Positions 1-5,897 of a stretch of DNA of 5,977 nucleotides are shown piece after piece; position 1 is the stretch's first letter; each line of letters opens with the position of its first letter. The position numbers were made by a program, and so were the translations under genes. Below the pieces are notes generated by a model. The model saw nothing but the letters and a program-made list of their open reading frames with translations. It was not told where the DNA came from and ran no database searches. The stretch is from UBA7236 sp031372705 (GTDB lineage: Bacteria; Bacteroidota; Bacteroidia; Chitinophagales; BACL12), in contig JANMLV010000051.1 in NCBI GenBank assembly GCA_031372705.1, positions 1 to 5,977 of the forward strand. Reading direction: 5' to 3'.

Positions 1-170
1 AGCGGAGACATGTCCGAGCAGCGGTTCTTGCGGCAAAAAAAAATCAATTAATCTCGCACAACCCTGCGACAATTGGCACACGAAAAATTCGAAATAAATG
101 TCATGCAGATTCGTAGCACGCAGGGTTAGGCCGGTATTCTATTTTTTAATTGTTGCCGGAACCCTGCTTG
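1..170 (+). repeat. Intergenic palindromic repeat, copy A (left edge cut by window, right end atypical)
   Basis: The first ~115 bases match the left halves of three other copies in this window (4445, 5665 and 5867). Shared blocks are the terminal arm GACATGTCCGAGCAG at the start, then TTCTTGCGGCAAAA, AATCTCGCACAACCCTGCGA and CGAAAAATTCGAAATAAATG. An inner inverted repeat pairs AACCCTGCG (60-68) with CGCAGGGTT (119-127). Unlike copies B and C, this copy has no right terminal arm (GCAATAACCACTGC...). Instead a second AACCCTGC sits at 160-167 and can pair with the same 120-127 arm, strengthened by CCGG (131-134) against CCGG (156-159). The copy may be recombined or decayed at its right side. No coding potential is seen in the repeat itself. 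Confidence 0.85.
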
Positions 171-311
171 GAAAGTAATTAGTAATTCCGGCTCAACTAT
201 GATAATATTTTCAGTTGATACACATTGCTGAATAATTTCATGAAAATCGACTCCAATTTCACGTTTCCGGCAAATGACATAGGATGTGGTAAAAGGGGTT
301 TGAATGAGTTC
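126..311 (-). pseudogene. Possible gene remnant: open frame without start codon, ending inside repeat copy A
   Basis: On the minus strand a frame stays open for 61 codons, from just after a TAG (plus 312-314) to a TAA (plus 126-128). It has no ATG near its beginning. The translation reads like real protein, for example VDFHEIIQQC followed by ENIIIVEPELL and then FRQQLKNRIPA. The pattern of an amphipathic helix, then a strand ending in 'VEPE', then a basic helix loosely resembles the C-terminal end of WYL-domain regulators, but this is only an impression. The last ~14 codons lie in the hairpin of repeat copy A, so the original 3' end may have been replaced by repeat DNA. It could equally be a chance frame. 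Confidence 0.22.
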
Positions 312-380
312 CTATAATATGGAGACGAATTGCAATTATTGGCATTTAATTGATGATTATTATACCATTGTTTATTCCCC

Positions 381-2516
381 TTATTGTTTCACGAAATTTT
401 TTACCGCCATATCATTTTCAGCTACTATGCGAATTTGATAAAAACCTACCGGTAAATTGCCAATGAAATAAGTTGAAACAAACGCGTTCGCAACATTTTC
501 TGCTATAATTTTTCCTGAAATATCTAAAATGCTGTAATTATAATGTTCAACCGGCGACTGAATGATAATATAATCTGTAGCCGGATTTGGATAAAGTTCA
601 AATGTTGTACTCATTAATCTCTCCTCCTGCTTGCAGGTTACATTTACAGATATGGCATTTGAATTTTTAAAGCAACCGGTTGCCATTTTTGTAACGCGAC
701 ATTTGTAATTTCCTGTTGTTGTAGCAATATAATTAATTGATGTAGCGCCCGGAATAACTGATGCGCCTTTATACCATTGGTAACTGCACCCGGCAACAGG
801 CAATGCACTTAAAGTAACACTACCACCCGAACAAAATGTAGTTGGACCACCGGCTGTTATTGTTGCGTTTGGATTTCCTTTTACTGTAACTATAAGCCAT
901 GAAGAAATAATGAAGCCGCAATCGCTGGTTGACTGACAGGTATAAATTGCAGACTGCGTGGCGGTATAATTTGGGCTTGTTGCTCCGGGTATATCTTCTC
1001 CATTTCTTTTCCATTGTAAAGAAGTGCCTGTGTATGAAGTGGCAGTAAGCACAACTGATTCACCTTTACAAAAGGTGAGCGGACCATCAGCAGCAACTGT
1101 AATTGATTCTACAACATCTTCATCAATTGTGCCATTACAATTATCATCTATACTGTTACATAATTCTGTAGTAGGTACACATGCAGTATTCACCAAATGA
1201 ACAAACCATTGACCTTCTAGTGGATTTATTTTATCTGATACATCACCTTCCTCATCGTTATTCGCAAATCCATAAAGTAAATAATCACCATTTTCCATTT
1301 GTCTGATTATTGCACCACCATCATCACTTGCTGAACCGAGCGCATTATCCCACTCACGATTTCCCAGCGAATCAACTTTAATCAACCACATGTCCCATCC
1401 TTCAGCGTAATAAGTAGGAATTGGCCCTTCATCGGTTTTATCTGCGCCGGTGCCTACAGATGTTCCACCAAGTACATAACCGCCATCTTGCGTTTTATCA
1501 ATGGATCGCAATACAGAAAAATTAGCATCAATTATTTTCGTAAATATTACAGTACCACTCGAATTTAATTGAATCATTTTATATTTAGCATTTTCATAAC
1601 CACCGGTATACATGCTCGTGCCACCCAGCATAAAAGTGCCGTCCGATTCTATAATTACATCAGCTACAAACATATCAACTGTATTTTGCCATATGATATT
1701 TCCGGTATTACTCAACTGCATTATCCAGCTTCCGGATTCAGCCTGTGTTTTATCGCCGGAAATTCCTGAAAATGAAACACCCGCACAAATAAATCCACCG
1801 CCTGGTAGTGGGTGAATTACACGTGTATTATCGTTATAATTTCCCCCAATTGTATTTTGCCAAGTAATATTTCCTAAACTGTTCAATCGAATAATCCAAT
1901 AGTCATAATTGCCTGGTCCACCGGTTGGAGCTTCCATTTTATCACCGGATATCGGCGAATTGGATGAACAACTGAGAATATAACCACCACCTTCCAATTG
2001 TTCGATGTAAGGTTTCATTTCAATCTCATTACCACCAATGGTATTTTGCCAGACAATATTTCCGTTTGCATCTAATTTAATTATCCAAACATCATCCGTA
2101 TAATATGGACCGGTCACGTCTACCCGAGGTTCAGTTTTATCACCGGAAACAGGTGAATTAGAAACACCTGCAACAATATAACCACCATCGCTGGTTGTAT
2201 TTATGCACCAGGGAATATCATTACCCGAACCACCAATATTATTTTGCCATTGTATAGCATAATTTGAATCAACTTTAACAACCCAAAAATCTTCAGCGCC
2301 ATTTCCGAATTCGTTTTTATCGCCACATTCCATTCCGTTATAAGCCACTGAAACCATTACTGCTCCGCCATCAGGAGTTAATGCAAAATAACCATCATCG
2401 TTTGAAGTATTTGATGCATCACAATATAAATGTTCCCATTCAATTTCAGGTGCCTGTGCAACTACGAGTTGCAAAATAACTAATTGAACAAACAACAATG
2501 TGGTTAAACGTTTCAT
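381..2516 (-). CDS. Secreted T9SS-sorted protein with propeller-like repeats, MopE-like motif and two Ig-like domains
   Basis: A protein of about 711 residues, predicted to be exported and then secreted or anchored through the type IX secretion system. The chosen ATG at 2516 puts a clean signal peptide at the N-terminus (MKRLTTLLF, a hydrophobic stretch, then VVAQA before PEIEW); a TTG 21 nt upstream would only add residues before the basic start. Residues ~25-440 hold about six repeats of 55-66 residues with the signature W(I/V)I(K/R)L-x(3)-GNI-x-WQNTIGGN (WQN motifs near 90, 156, 219 and 276, a variant near 389) and DGGYI-x-AG, probably beta-propeller blades. Residues 446-468 carry C-x(6)-C-NSIDDNCNGTIDED, a MopE-like putative metal-binding motif. 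Two Ig-like modules follow (~470-545 with Cys 483/527/533; ~550-627 with Cys 562/577/606/615). The C-terminal ~70 residues form a type A sorting domain starting near FELYPNPATDYI. Its ligand or role is unknown; a surface-exposed adhesin-like or structural role is an inference. It appears to be transcribed alone. No Shine-Dalgarno sequence is visible. Confidence 0.93.
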   Translation of the reverse strand: MKRLTTLLFVQLVILQLVVAQAPEIEWEHLYCDASNTSNDDGYFALTPDGGAVMVSVAYNGMECGDKNEFGNGAEDFWVVKVDSNYAIQWQNNIGGSGNDIPWCINTTSDGGYIVAGVSNSPVSGDKTEPRVDVTGPYYTDDVWIIKLDANGNIVWQNTIGGNEIEMKPYIEQLEGGGYILSCSSNSPISGDKMEAPTGGPGNYDYWIIRLNSLGNITWQNTIGGNYNDNTRVIHPLPGGGFICAGVSFSGISGDKTQAESGSWIMQLSNTGNIIWQNTVDMFVADVIIESDGTFMLGGTSMYTGGYENAKYKMIQLNSSGTVIFTKIIDANFSVLRSIDKTQDGGYVLGGTSVGTGADKTDEGPIPTYYAEGWDMWLIKVDSLGNREWDNALGSASDDGGAIIRQMENGDYLLYGFANNDEEGDVSDKINPLEGQWFVHLVNTACVPTTELCNSIDDNCNGTIDEDVVESITVAADGPLTFCKGESVVLTATSYTGTSLQWKRNGEDIPGATSPNYTATQSAIYTCQSTSDCGFIISSWLIVTVKGNPNATITAGGPTTFCSGGSVTLSALPVAGCSYQWYKGASVIPGATSINYIATTTGNYKCRVTKMATGCFKNSNAISVNVTCKQEERLMSTTFELYPNPATDYIIIQSPVEHYNYSILDISGKIIAENVANAFVSTYFIGNLPVGFYQIRIVAENDMAVKNFVKQ

Positions 2517-2530
2517 AATATAAGTTTTAA

Positions 2531-2547
2531 ATTTCAATTATTGAAAT
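2531..2547. promoter_or_regulatory. Perfect 17-bp palindrome upstream of the secreted-protein gene
   Basis: ATTTCAAT-T-ATTGAAAT has 8-bp arms around a single central base and lies 15-31 nt upstream of the ATG at 2516. It could be a dimeric regulator site or a small hairpin in the leader. In AT-rich DNA a palindrome of this size is not rare, so function is uncertain. No TAnnTTTG box was found near it. Confidence 0.3.
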
Positions 2548-3000
2548 GATAAATTTTTAGATGCACTTCAGTTAAAATATAAAGTTTATTAAATGTGATA
2601 AAACCTAATAATACCTCTAAGATAAAGCATTTATTTTGTGATACATAAACTTGCTACACCTGCCTATGTTTGAAGGATTTATGAGCAGTGATTTTGTGGA
2701 CAGTATAATTCATAGCAGGGGTTTATTTTCAGAAGATTAAAAAGGTATTTGTAATGTGTTGGGGGCATGCCGCATTACAATTTTCCTTCGTTGCACAATA
2801 CTGCTGCGGCCCCGTGCTTTTCGCTCCAAATCCTCGTCGTTCGTTCCTCACTCCTGCGGGTTTTCCGCTGCAATCACTTGCCCGGGGTTAGTTTAGGTAT
2901 GACATTTTTAAATTCTACTCATAAGAAAATTGTTAGCAACAGCACGTATATTTTGAAATTTACACAACTTAAAATCTAGTTGCAATTCATTCTATCATTA
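2548..3000. other. Noncoding gap with a GC-richer, hairpin-containing patch
   Basis: No convincing gene is seen in these ~450 bases. The outer parts are very AT-rich. Between about 2761 and 2895 the sequence becomes clearly GC-richer and the plus strand pyrimidine-rich (for example CGTCGTTCGTTCCTCACTCC). It contains two inverted repeats. GGG-cat-GCCGCA (2763-2774) pairs with TGCGGCCCC (2805-2813), and GCGG (2856-2859) pairs with CCGC (2865-2868). The patch looks unlike its neighbours and may be an inserted dispersed repeat. No clear terminator for the ATPase gene was found: a weak CAACT/AGTTG stem at 2965-2982 lacks a U-tract. Confidence 0.5.
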
Positions 3001-4203
3001 TCAGCCTAAAAGCCAATCAATTACGTTCAATTTTTGTATCCCTTCAATGCTCGTATTATCAAAATCCAAAGTAAGCAAATATTTAGGGTAGTTATCCCGA
3101 ATATTTCTAAATGACGAAATTTCACGGTTAAATGTTTTTTCGTCATTAACTGTGAATGCTACCTGATAGTATTCGCGCTCGTTGTTAGGTTTTTGCACTA
3201 CAAAGTCAATTTCTTTGTCGTTGTTTTTGCCTGCGTAAATTTTCCCGCCTCTGCGAAGCAATTCAAAATACACCAAATTTTCCAATTTATGACCCAGGTC
3301 GGCATCATGTTTGTTGGTAGCAACAATATTTTTTAAACCCAAATCCACTAAGTAATATTTTTGATTTACGGTAAGCAGTTCTTTGCCTTTAACATCATAG
3401 CGTGGTGCAGGATACAGCACATACGATTTCACTAAAAAGTCTATATATTTATTTACAGTGTTATGTGAAATTGTTTGTGTAGAATTCATATTGAGTGCAG
3501 CCGCAATATTAGTTGGTGAAATGTTTGAACCTATGCTGTCAAATATGAAACTAACTACGCGATGCAAATTGTGTAAATTACGCAACTTATAACGCTGTGC
3601 AATGTCTTTGCCAATTACAGTATCGTAGATAGACTGTAGATAATCATTTACTAATGTTACATTGCGTTTTGCCAAGGTTACTGCCTCAGGAAATGCACTT
3701 GTGTTGAGGTATTGACGGAAAAGTCTGTCTGTGTTTTTCTCACCGCTGTAAGCCAAAACATACTCGGCAAAAGAATACGGTAATACATTTATAGCTATGT
3801 ATCTTCCCGTTAGCAAGGTTGCCAATTCACTTGATAGCAAATAGGCATTTGAACCCGTAATATACAAGTCAATATTTTTTTTGGTAAACAATGCATTAAC
3901 AAGTTTTTCAAAATCGTTTACGATTTGAATTTCATCTAAAAATATGTAGTATTTTTTTCTGCCGGTTACCTTTTTTAATATCTCATCATAAAGTATTGTC
4001 CACTTAGTAAGGTGCAAATTTTCTCGTTCCTCAAAATTTAGGAATACTATATTTTTGTTTAAAACGCCGGCAGAAACAAGTTCGTTTTTAAAAGCCATTA
4101 ACAGCGTAGATTTCCCTGCACGCCTGATGCCTGTAACCACTTTGATGAGGTTTTGGTCTTTTAACTGACGTAGTTTTTCAAGATAAGTTTCTCGGATTAT
4201 CAT
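3001..4203 (-). CDS. AAA-family ATPase of the AAA_14/DUF4143 type
   Basis: A 400-residue protein, the usual length for this family. Residues 25-33 (GIRRAGKST) form the Walker A loop with the RRxGKS variant typical of the group. YYIFLDEIQ (85-93) is Walker B and ITGSNA (115-120) the sensor region. TGRYIAINVLPYSFAEY (132-148) holds the conserved Arg134. Residues ~205-265 look like a winged helix. The C-terminal DUF4143 part has the layout of a PD-(D/E)XK nuclease fold: KLENLVYFELLRRG (~306-319), KEIDFVV (330-336) and YYQVAF (345-350). The last strand has Q-V-A where an active nuclease would have E-x-K, so cleavage activity is doubtful. The cellular role of this family is not established. The ATG at 4203 is supported by conserved residues starting at once and by the promoter-like box 24 nt upstream. 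It stands alone, far from its neighbours, and ends with TGA at 3001. Confidence 0.93.
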   Translation of the reverse strand: MIIRETYLEKLRQLKDQNLIKVVTGIRRAGKSTLLMAFKNELVSAGVLNKNIVFLNFEERENLHLTKWTILYDEILKKVTGRKKYYIFLDEIQIVNDFEKLVNALFTKKNIDLYITGSNAYLLSSELATLLTGRYIAINVLPYSFAEYVLAYSGEKNTDRLFRQYLNTSAFPEAVTLAKRNVTLVNDYLQSIYDTVIGKDIAQRYKLRNLHNLHRVVSFIFDSIGSNISPTNIAAALNMNSTQTISHNTVNKYIDFLVKSYVLYPAPRYDVKGKELLTVNQKYYLVDLGLKNIVATNKHDADLGHKLENLVYFELLRRGGKIYAGKNNDKEIDFVVQKPNNEREYYQVAFTVNDEKTFNREISSFRNIRDNYPKYLLTLDFDNTSIEGIQKLNVIDWLLG

Positions 4204-4226
4204 ACAATCTTGCCATTGTTTTCAGA

Positions 4227-4234
4227 CAAAGATA
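4227..4234 (-). promoter_or_regulatory. Candidate Bacteroidota -7 promoter box for the ATPase gene
   Basis: The minus strand reads TATCTTTG, matching the Bacteroidota sigma-factor -7 consensus TAnnTTTG. It ends 23 nt before the ATG at 4203, predicting a very short leader. A poor -33 match (TTTTCG) lies roughly 17 nt upstream, inside the inverted repeat at 4237-4284. The candidate box before the 73-residue gene (5594-5601) sits at exactly the same distance from its ATG. Confidence 0.55.
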
Positions 4235-4236
4235 AA

Positions 4237-4284
4237 ACCTTATTGACGAAAATATAATAAATGTTGAATTTTTGTCAATAAGGT
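4237..4284. promoter_or_regulatory. Long inverted repeat (probable operator) in the ATPase promoter
   Basis: ACCTTATTGAC (4237-4247) is perfectly repeated in inverted form as GTCAATAAGGT (4274-4284). After one mismatched pair (4248/4273) the arms continue as AAAAT (4249-4253) against ATTTT (4268-4272), giving 17-bp arms with 16 pairs around a 14-nt centre. The gene-proximal arm lies directly upstream of the TATCTTTG box and covers the expected -33 region. A bound dimeric protein would therefore block RNA polymerase, so repression, possibly autoregulation, is inferred. An alternative is a cruciform or recombination site. Confidence 0.6.
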
Positions 4285-4423
4285 CCTTTCTCGTTACATT
4301 CACCGGAATTTACAAAAAATGCAGTAACGCGTTATATCACACCTCAAAATCGCCCCAAGGTAACATTTAACAGCCTCGAAGATTAAATATCGGCGGACAA
4401 CCCTATTCGTTTTTAGAGCTTCG
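4285..4423. other. Noncoding spacer between the ATPase operator and repeat copy B
   Basis: No gene is seen. The only structure noted is a 10-bp perfect palindrome, TAACGCGTTA (4325-4334), and a stretch near 4391-4405 (CGGCGGACAACCC) that may be a decayed right end of another repeat unit. Confidence 0.35.
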
Positions 4424-4617
4424 TGGTGTTAATTCGGCTACAATAGCGGAGATATGTTCGAGCATTGGTTCTTGCGGCAAAATAAATCAATTAATCTCGC
4501 ACAACCCTGCGACAAATGGGACTCGAAAAATTAGAAATAAATGACATGTATTACAAAAACCGGTCGCATTGTTTTGCGGGAAAATAAACTAAAATTCAGG
4601 CAATAACCACTGCTCGG
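4424..4617 (+). repeat. Intergenic palindromic repeat, copy B
   Basis: From TGGTGTT and CTACAATAGCGGAG onward this copy matches copy D (5847 onward) and then the common left half. AATCTCGCACAACCCTGCGA is identical to copy A, and CTCGAAAAATTAGAAATAAATG is shared with copy D. The terminal arm CGAGCATTGGTTCTTGC (4459-4475) is inverted at 4600-4616 with 15 of 17 matching positions, giving a unit core of about 160 bp. The inner right arm (CGCAGGGTT in copies A and C) has decayed here, so this appears to be an older copy. It lies between the ATPase promoter and the 3' end of the DUF4253 gene. Confidence 0.88.
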
Positions 4618-4625
4618 TTGGAAAT

Positions 4626-4654
4626 GGTTATGCGATATTGTGTTTGCGATAACC
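4626..4654 (-). terminator. Hairpin just after the DUF4253 stop codon, possible terminator
   Basis: GGTTAT-g-CG (4626-4634) pairs with CGATAACC (4647-4654), a stem of 8 pairs with one bulged base and a 12-nt loop. It starts one base after the TAA of the DUF4253 gene. No U-tract follows, so factor-independent termination is uncertain; it may act as a 3' end stabiliser. The same GGTTAT can also pair with the ATAACC in the right arm of repeat copy B (4603-4608). Confidence 0.3.
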
Positions 4655-4655
4655 T

Positions 4656-5282
4656 TTAATCCCACCACAACCAAATGCCCTTCATTTCAATTATTGCTTG
4701 TTGCAAATCTTCAATTGTTCCCAAGCCTTGGTCAACTGAGTCGGGACAAAATTCATAAACTTCGTTTGTAAAGATTTCCATATCGGTTGGTAATTTGTTA
4801 AACTCAACCTGCAGCCAGTCCCTACCGCAACCAATTACAATGAGACCATATTTTGATTTCCATTCTGCAATTTTTTTGACAATAGCCTCGTTTTCCAAAT
4901 CGTAATTAATACCATCAGTTCTTCTATAGCGCAATATGTCTAATTCGTCGGTTCCTTTTATTACGGCAATATGTTTTTGAACGACCTCGCTGCCAAATAC
5001 AAATAGTAAATAACCGTTGTTGCTAAATTTATTTTTTAATTGCTTTACATAGTCAGCCGCTTTTACTTCCGGTGTTTCAGTAAAAACGCCATTAAAAACT
5101 TGGTCATTAAGAACATCTCCGGTTTCTTGGTCAATAGCAGGAAGCTGTTTTAATTCGTTTTTGGTCAAACTTTTTAATTCGGTCAATAGTTCGGTGTTGA
5201 AATTGAGTTTGTTTAGCAACTCAGTTTCAGCTTGCGTTAAACTTTTTTTTGGGGAGGACCCGAAGAGTGAAAATAGGCTCAT
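4656..5282 (-). CDS. DUF4253 domain-containing protein
   Basis: A 208-residue protein from the ATG at 5282. A GTG at 5309 would add nine residues (mostly Ile) and no sequence supports it. The C-terminal half carries the hallmark of DUF4253: GCGRDWLQVEF (151-161), EVYEFCPDSVDQGLGTIEDL (174-193) and the typical C-terminal WLWWD (204-208). The N-terminal third (residues ~15-47) is charged and helical (ELLNKLNFNTELLTELKSL). YLLFVFGSE (91-99) and HIAVIKG (104-110) are probable core strands. No signal peptide or membrane segment is convincing from this start, so it is likely cytosolic. The biochemical function of the domain is unknown. The 73-residue gene ends 66 nt upstream on the same strand and no TAnnTTTG box was found in the gap, so the two are probably co-transcribed. 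No Shine-Dalgarno sequence is seen. Confidence 0.9.
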   Translation of the reverse strand: MSLFSLFGSSPKKSLTQAETELLNKLNFNTELLTELKSLTKNELKQLPAIDQETGDVLNDQVFNGVFTETPEVKAADYVKQLKNKFSNNGYLLFVFGSEVVQKHIAVIKGTDELDILRYRRTDGINYDLENEAIVKKIAEWKSKYGLIVIGCGRDWLQVEFNKLPTDMEIFTNEVYEFCPDSVDQGLGTIEDLQQAIIEMKGIWLWWD

Positions 5283-5348
5283 TGTTATAATAATAATTTT
5301 GTTAGTCACTAATTATAGGTATATTCGTAATCGAGGTATTTGTAAAAT

Positions 5349-5570
5349 TTAGACATAGGCTTTTTCATTAGCAAATGCCACCAACTCGCTTAAGGAGATT
5401 TTTCCATTCACATAGTCTCTTATTATTTCAATTCCTTTCGGAGTTGGATTAAAGCCGTCAAACATATTGCTACCTAATGCATTTGCTGTACTTTCTAAAG
5501 TTACCAGGTCTGAAAATTTTACTCCCATTATGGTCAATTCTGTTCGGTCAATTGATATGGTGGTAGACAT
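5349..5570 (-). CDS. Small protein of 73 residues, unknown; C-terminus resembles VbhA-type antitoxin tails
   Basis: The ATG at 5570 is preceded 23 nt upstream by a TAAATTTG box; an in-frame ATG at residue 15 is an alternative start. The N-terminal ~30 residues (ISIDRTELTIMGVKFSDLVTLES) are strand- and helix-like. The C-terminal part has the pattern NPTPKGIEIIRDYVNGKISL followed by SELVAFANEK. This 'P-T/S-x(n)-Y-x-x-G-K-I-S-x-x-E-L' arrangement recalls small VbhA-like antitoxins of Fic enzymes. The inhibitory motif (S/T)xxxE(G/N) is absent, however, and no Fic gene is in the window, so this is a weak analogy. It precedes the DUF4253 gene on the same strand. The coherent sequence, promoter box and position support a real gene. 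Confidence 0.72.
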   Translation of the reverse strand: MSTTISIDRTELTIMGVKFSDLVTLESTANALGSNMFDGFNPTPKGIEIIRDYVNGKISLSELVAFANEKAYV

Positions 5571-5593
5571 GTTTATAAAATTAATTTCAATTA

Positions 5594-5601
5594 CAAATTT
5601 A
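5594..5601 (-). promoter_or_regulatory. Candidate Bacteroidota -7 box for the 73-residue gene and DUF4253
   Basis: The minus strand reads TAAATTTG, a TAnnTTTG match ending 23 nt before the ATG at 5570. A TTTG at 5631-5634 could serve as a -33 box, but the 29-nt spacing is longer than usual, so the promoter is only moderately supported. Confidence 0.4.
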
Positions 5602-5660
5602 CATTTTTTTCAGGTTTTATGCTTGGGCTACAAACAAATATTATTCAATGGTCAACGCTC

Positions 5661-5846
5661 CAATGCCGAAGAGATGTCCGAGCAGTGGTTCTTGCGGCAA
5701 AAAAAATAATTAATCTCGCACAACCCTGTGAAAAATGGGACACGAAAAATTCGAAATAAATGTCATTTATTAAAAAAACTGTTCGCAGGGTTTTGCCGGT
5801 TTGCATATTTAAAAGGAGGCAATAACCACTGCTCGGACATGTCTGC
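5661..5846 (+). repeat. Intergenic palindromic repeat, copy C (most complete)
   Basis: This is the best-preserved unit. The terminal arm at 5674-5695 (ATGTCCGAGCAGTGGTT then CTTGC) is inverted at 5819-5840 with 21 of 22 positions matching. Inside, AACCCTGTGA (5722-5731) pairs with TCGCAGGGTT (5783-5792) with one G-T pair, and GGCAAAA (5696-5702) can face TTTTGCC (5791-5797). At the centre, CGAA-aaa-TTCG (5743-5753) and AAATAAAT/ATTTATT (near 5756-5771) can fold further. The nested symmetry spans the whole unit. No reading frame is conserved among copies, so the unit is noncoding. Confidence 0.88.
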
Positions 5847-5897
5847 GGGTGTTCTTTTGGTACAATAGCGGAGACATGTCCGAGCAGTGGTTATTGC
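5819..5897. repeat. 26-bp perfect inverted repeat at the junction of copies C and D
   Basis: The right arm of copy C (5819-5844, starting GCAATAACCACTGC) and the left arm of copy D (5872-5897, ending GCAGTGGTTATTGC) are exact reverse complements over 26 bases, separated by 27 nt (5845-5871). This perfect match contrasts with the mismatches within copies B and C. It suggests recent origin or selection for pairing across the junction. Confidence 0.9.

Noticed and set aside
820..1096. Short frames overlapping the secreted-protein gene
   Set aside because: They are out-of-frame shadows within a clearly coding repeat-rich gene.
2767..2979. Plus-strand frame of 70 codons in the GC-richer patch
   Set aside because: Composition follows the hairpins, the protein has no recognisable features and there is no ribosome site; likely a chance frame.
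2965..2982. CAACT/AGTTG hairpin as terminator of the ATPase gene
   Set aside because: Only five pairs, AT-rich, and no U-tract after it on the minus strand.
5283..5309. GTG at 5309 as start of the DUF4253 protein with an Ile-rich signal-like extension
   Set aside because: The ATG at 5282 gives a normal cytosolic start; the extension is low-complexity AT-rich DNA.
5467..5709. Plus-strand frame of 80 codons over the 73-residue gene and repeat C
   Set aside because: It overlaps the better-supported minus-strand gene and its promoter, and its end is repeat sequence.
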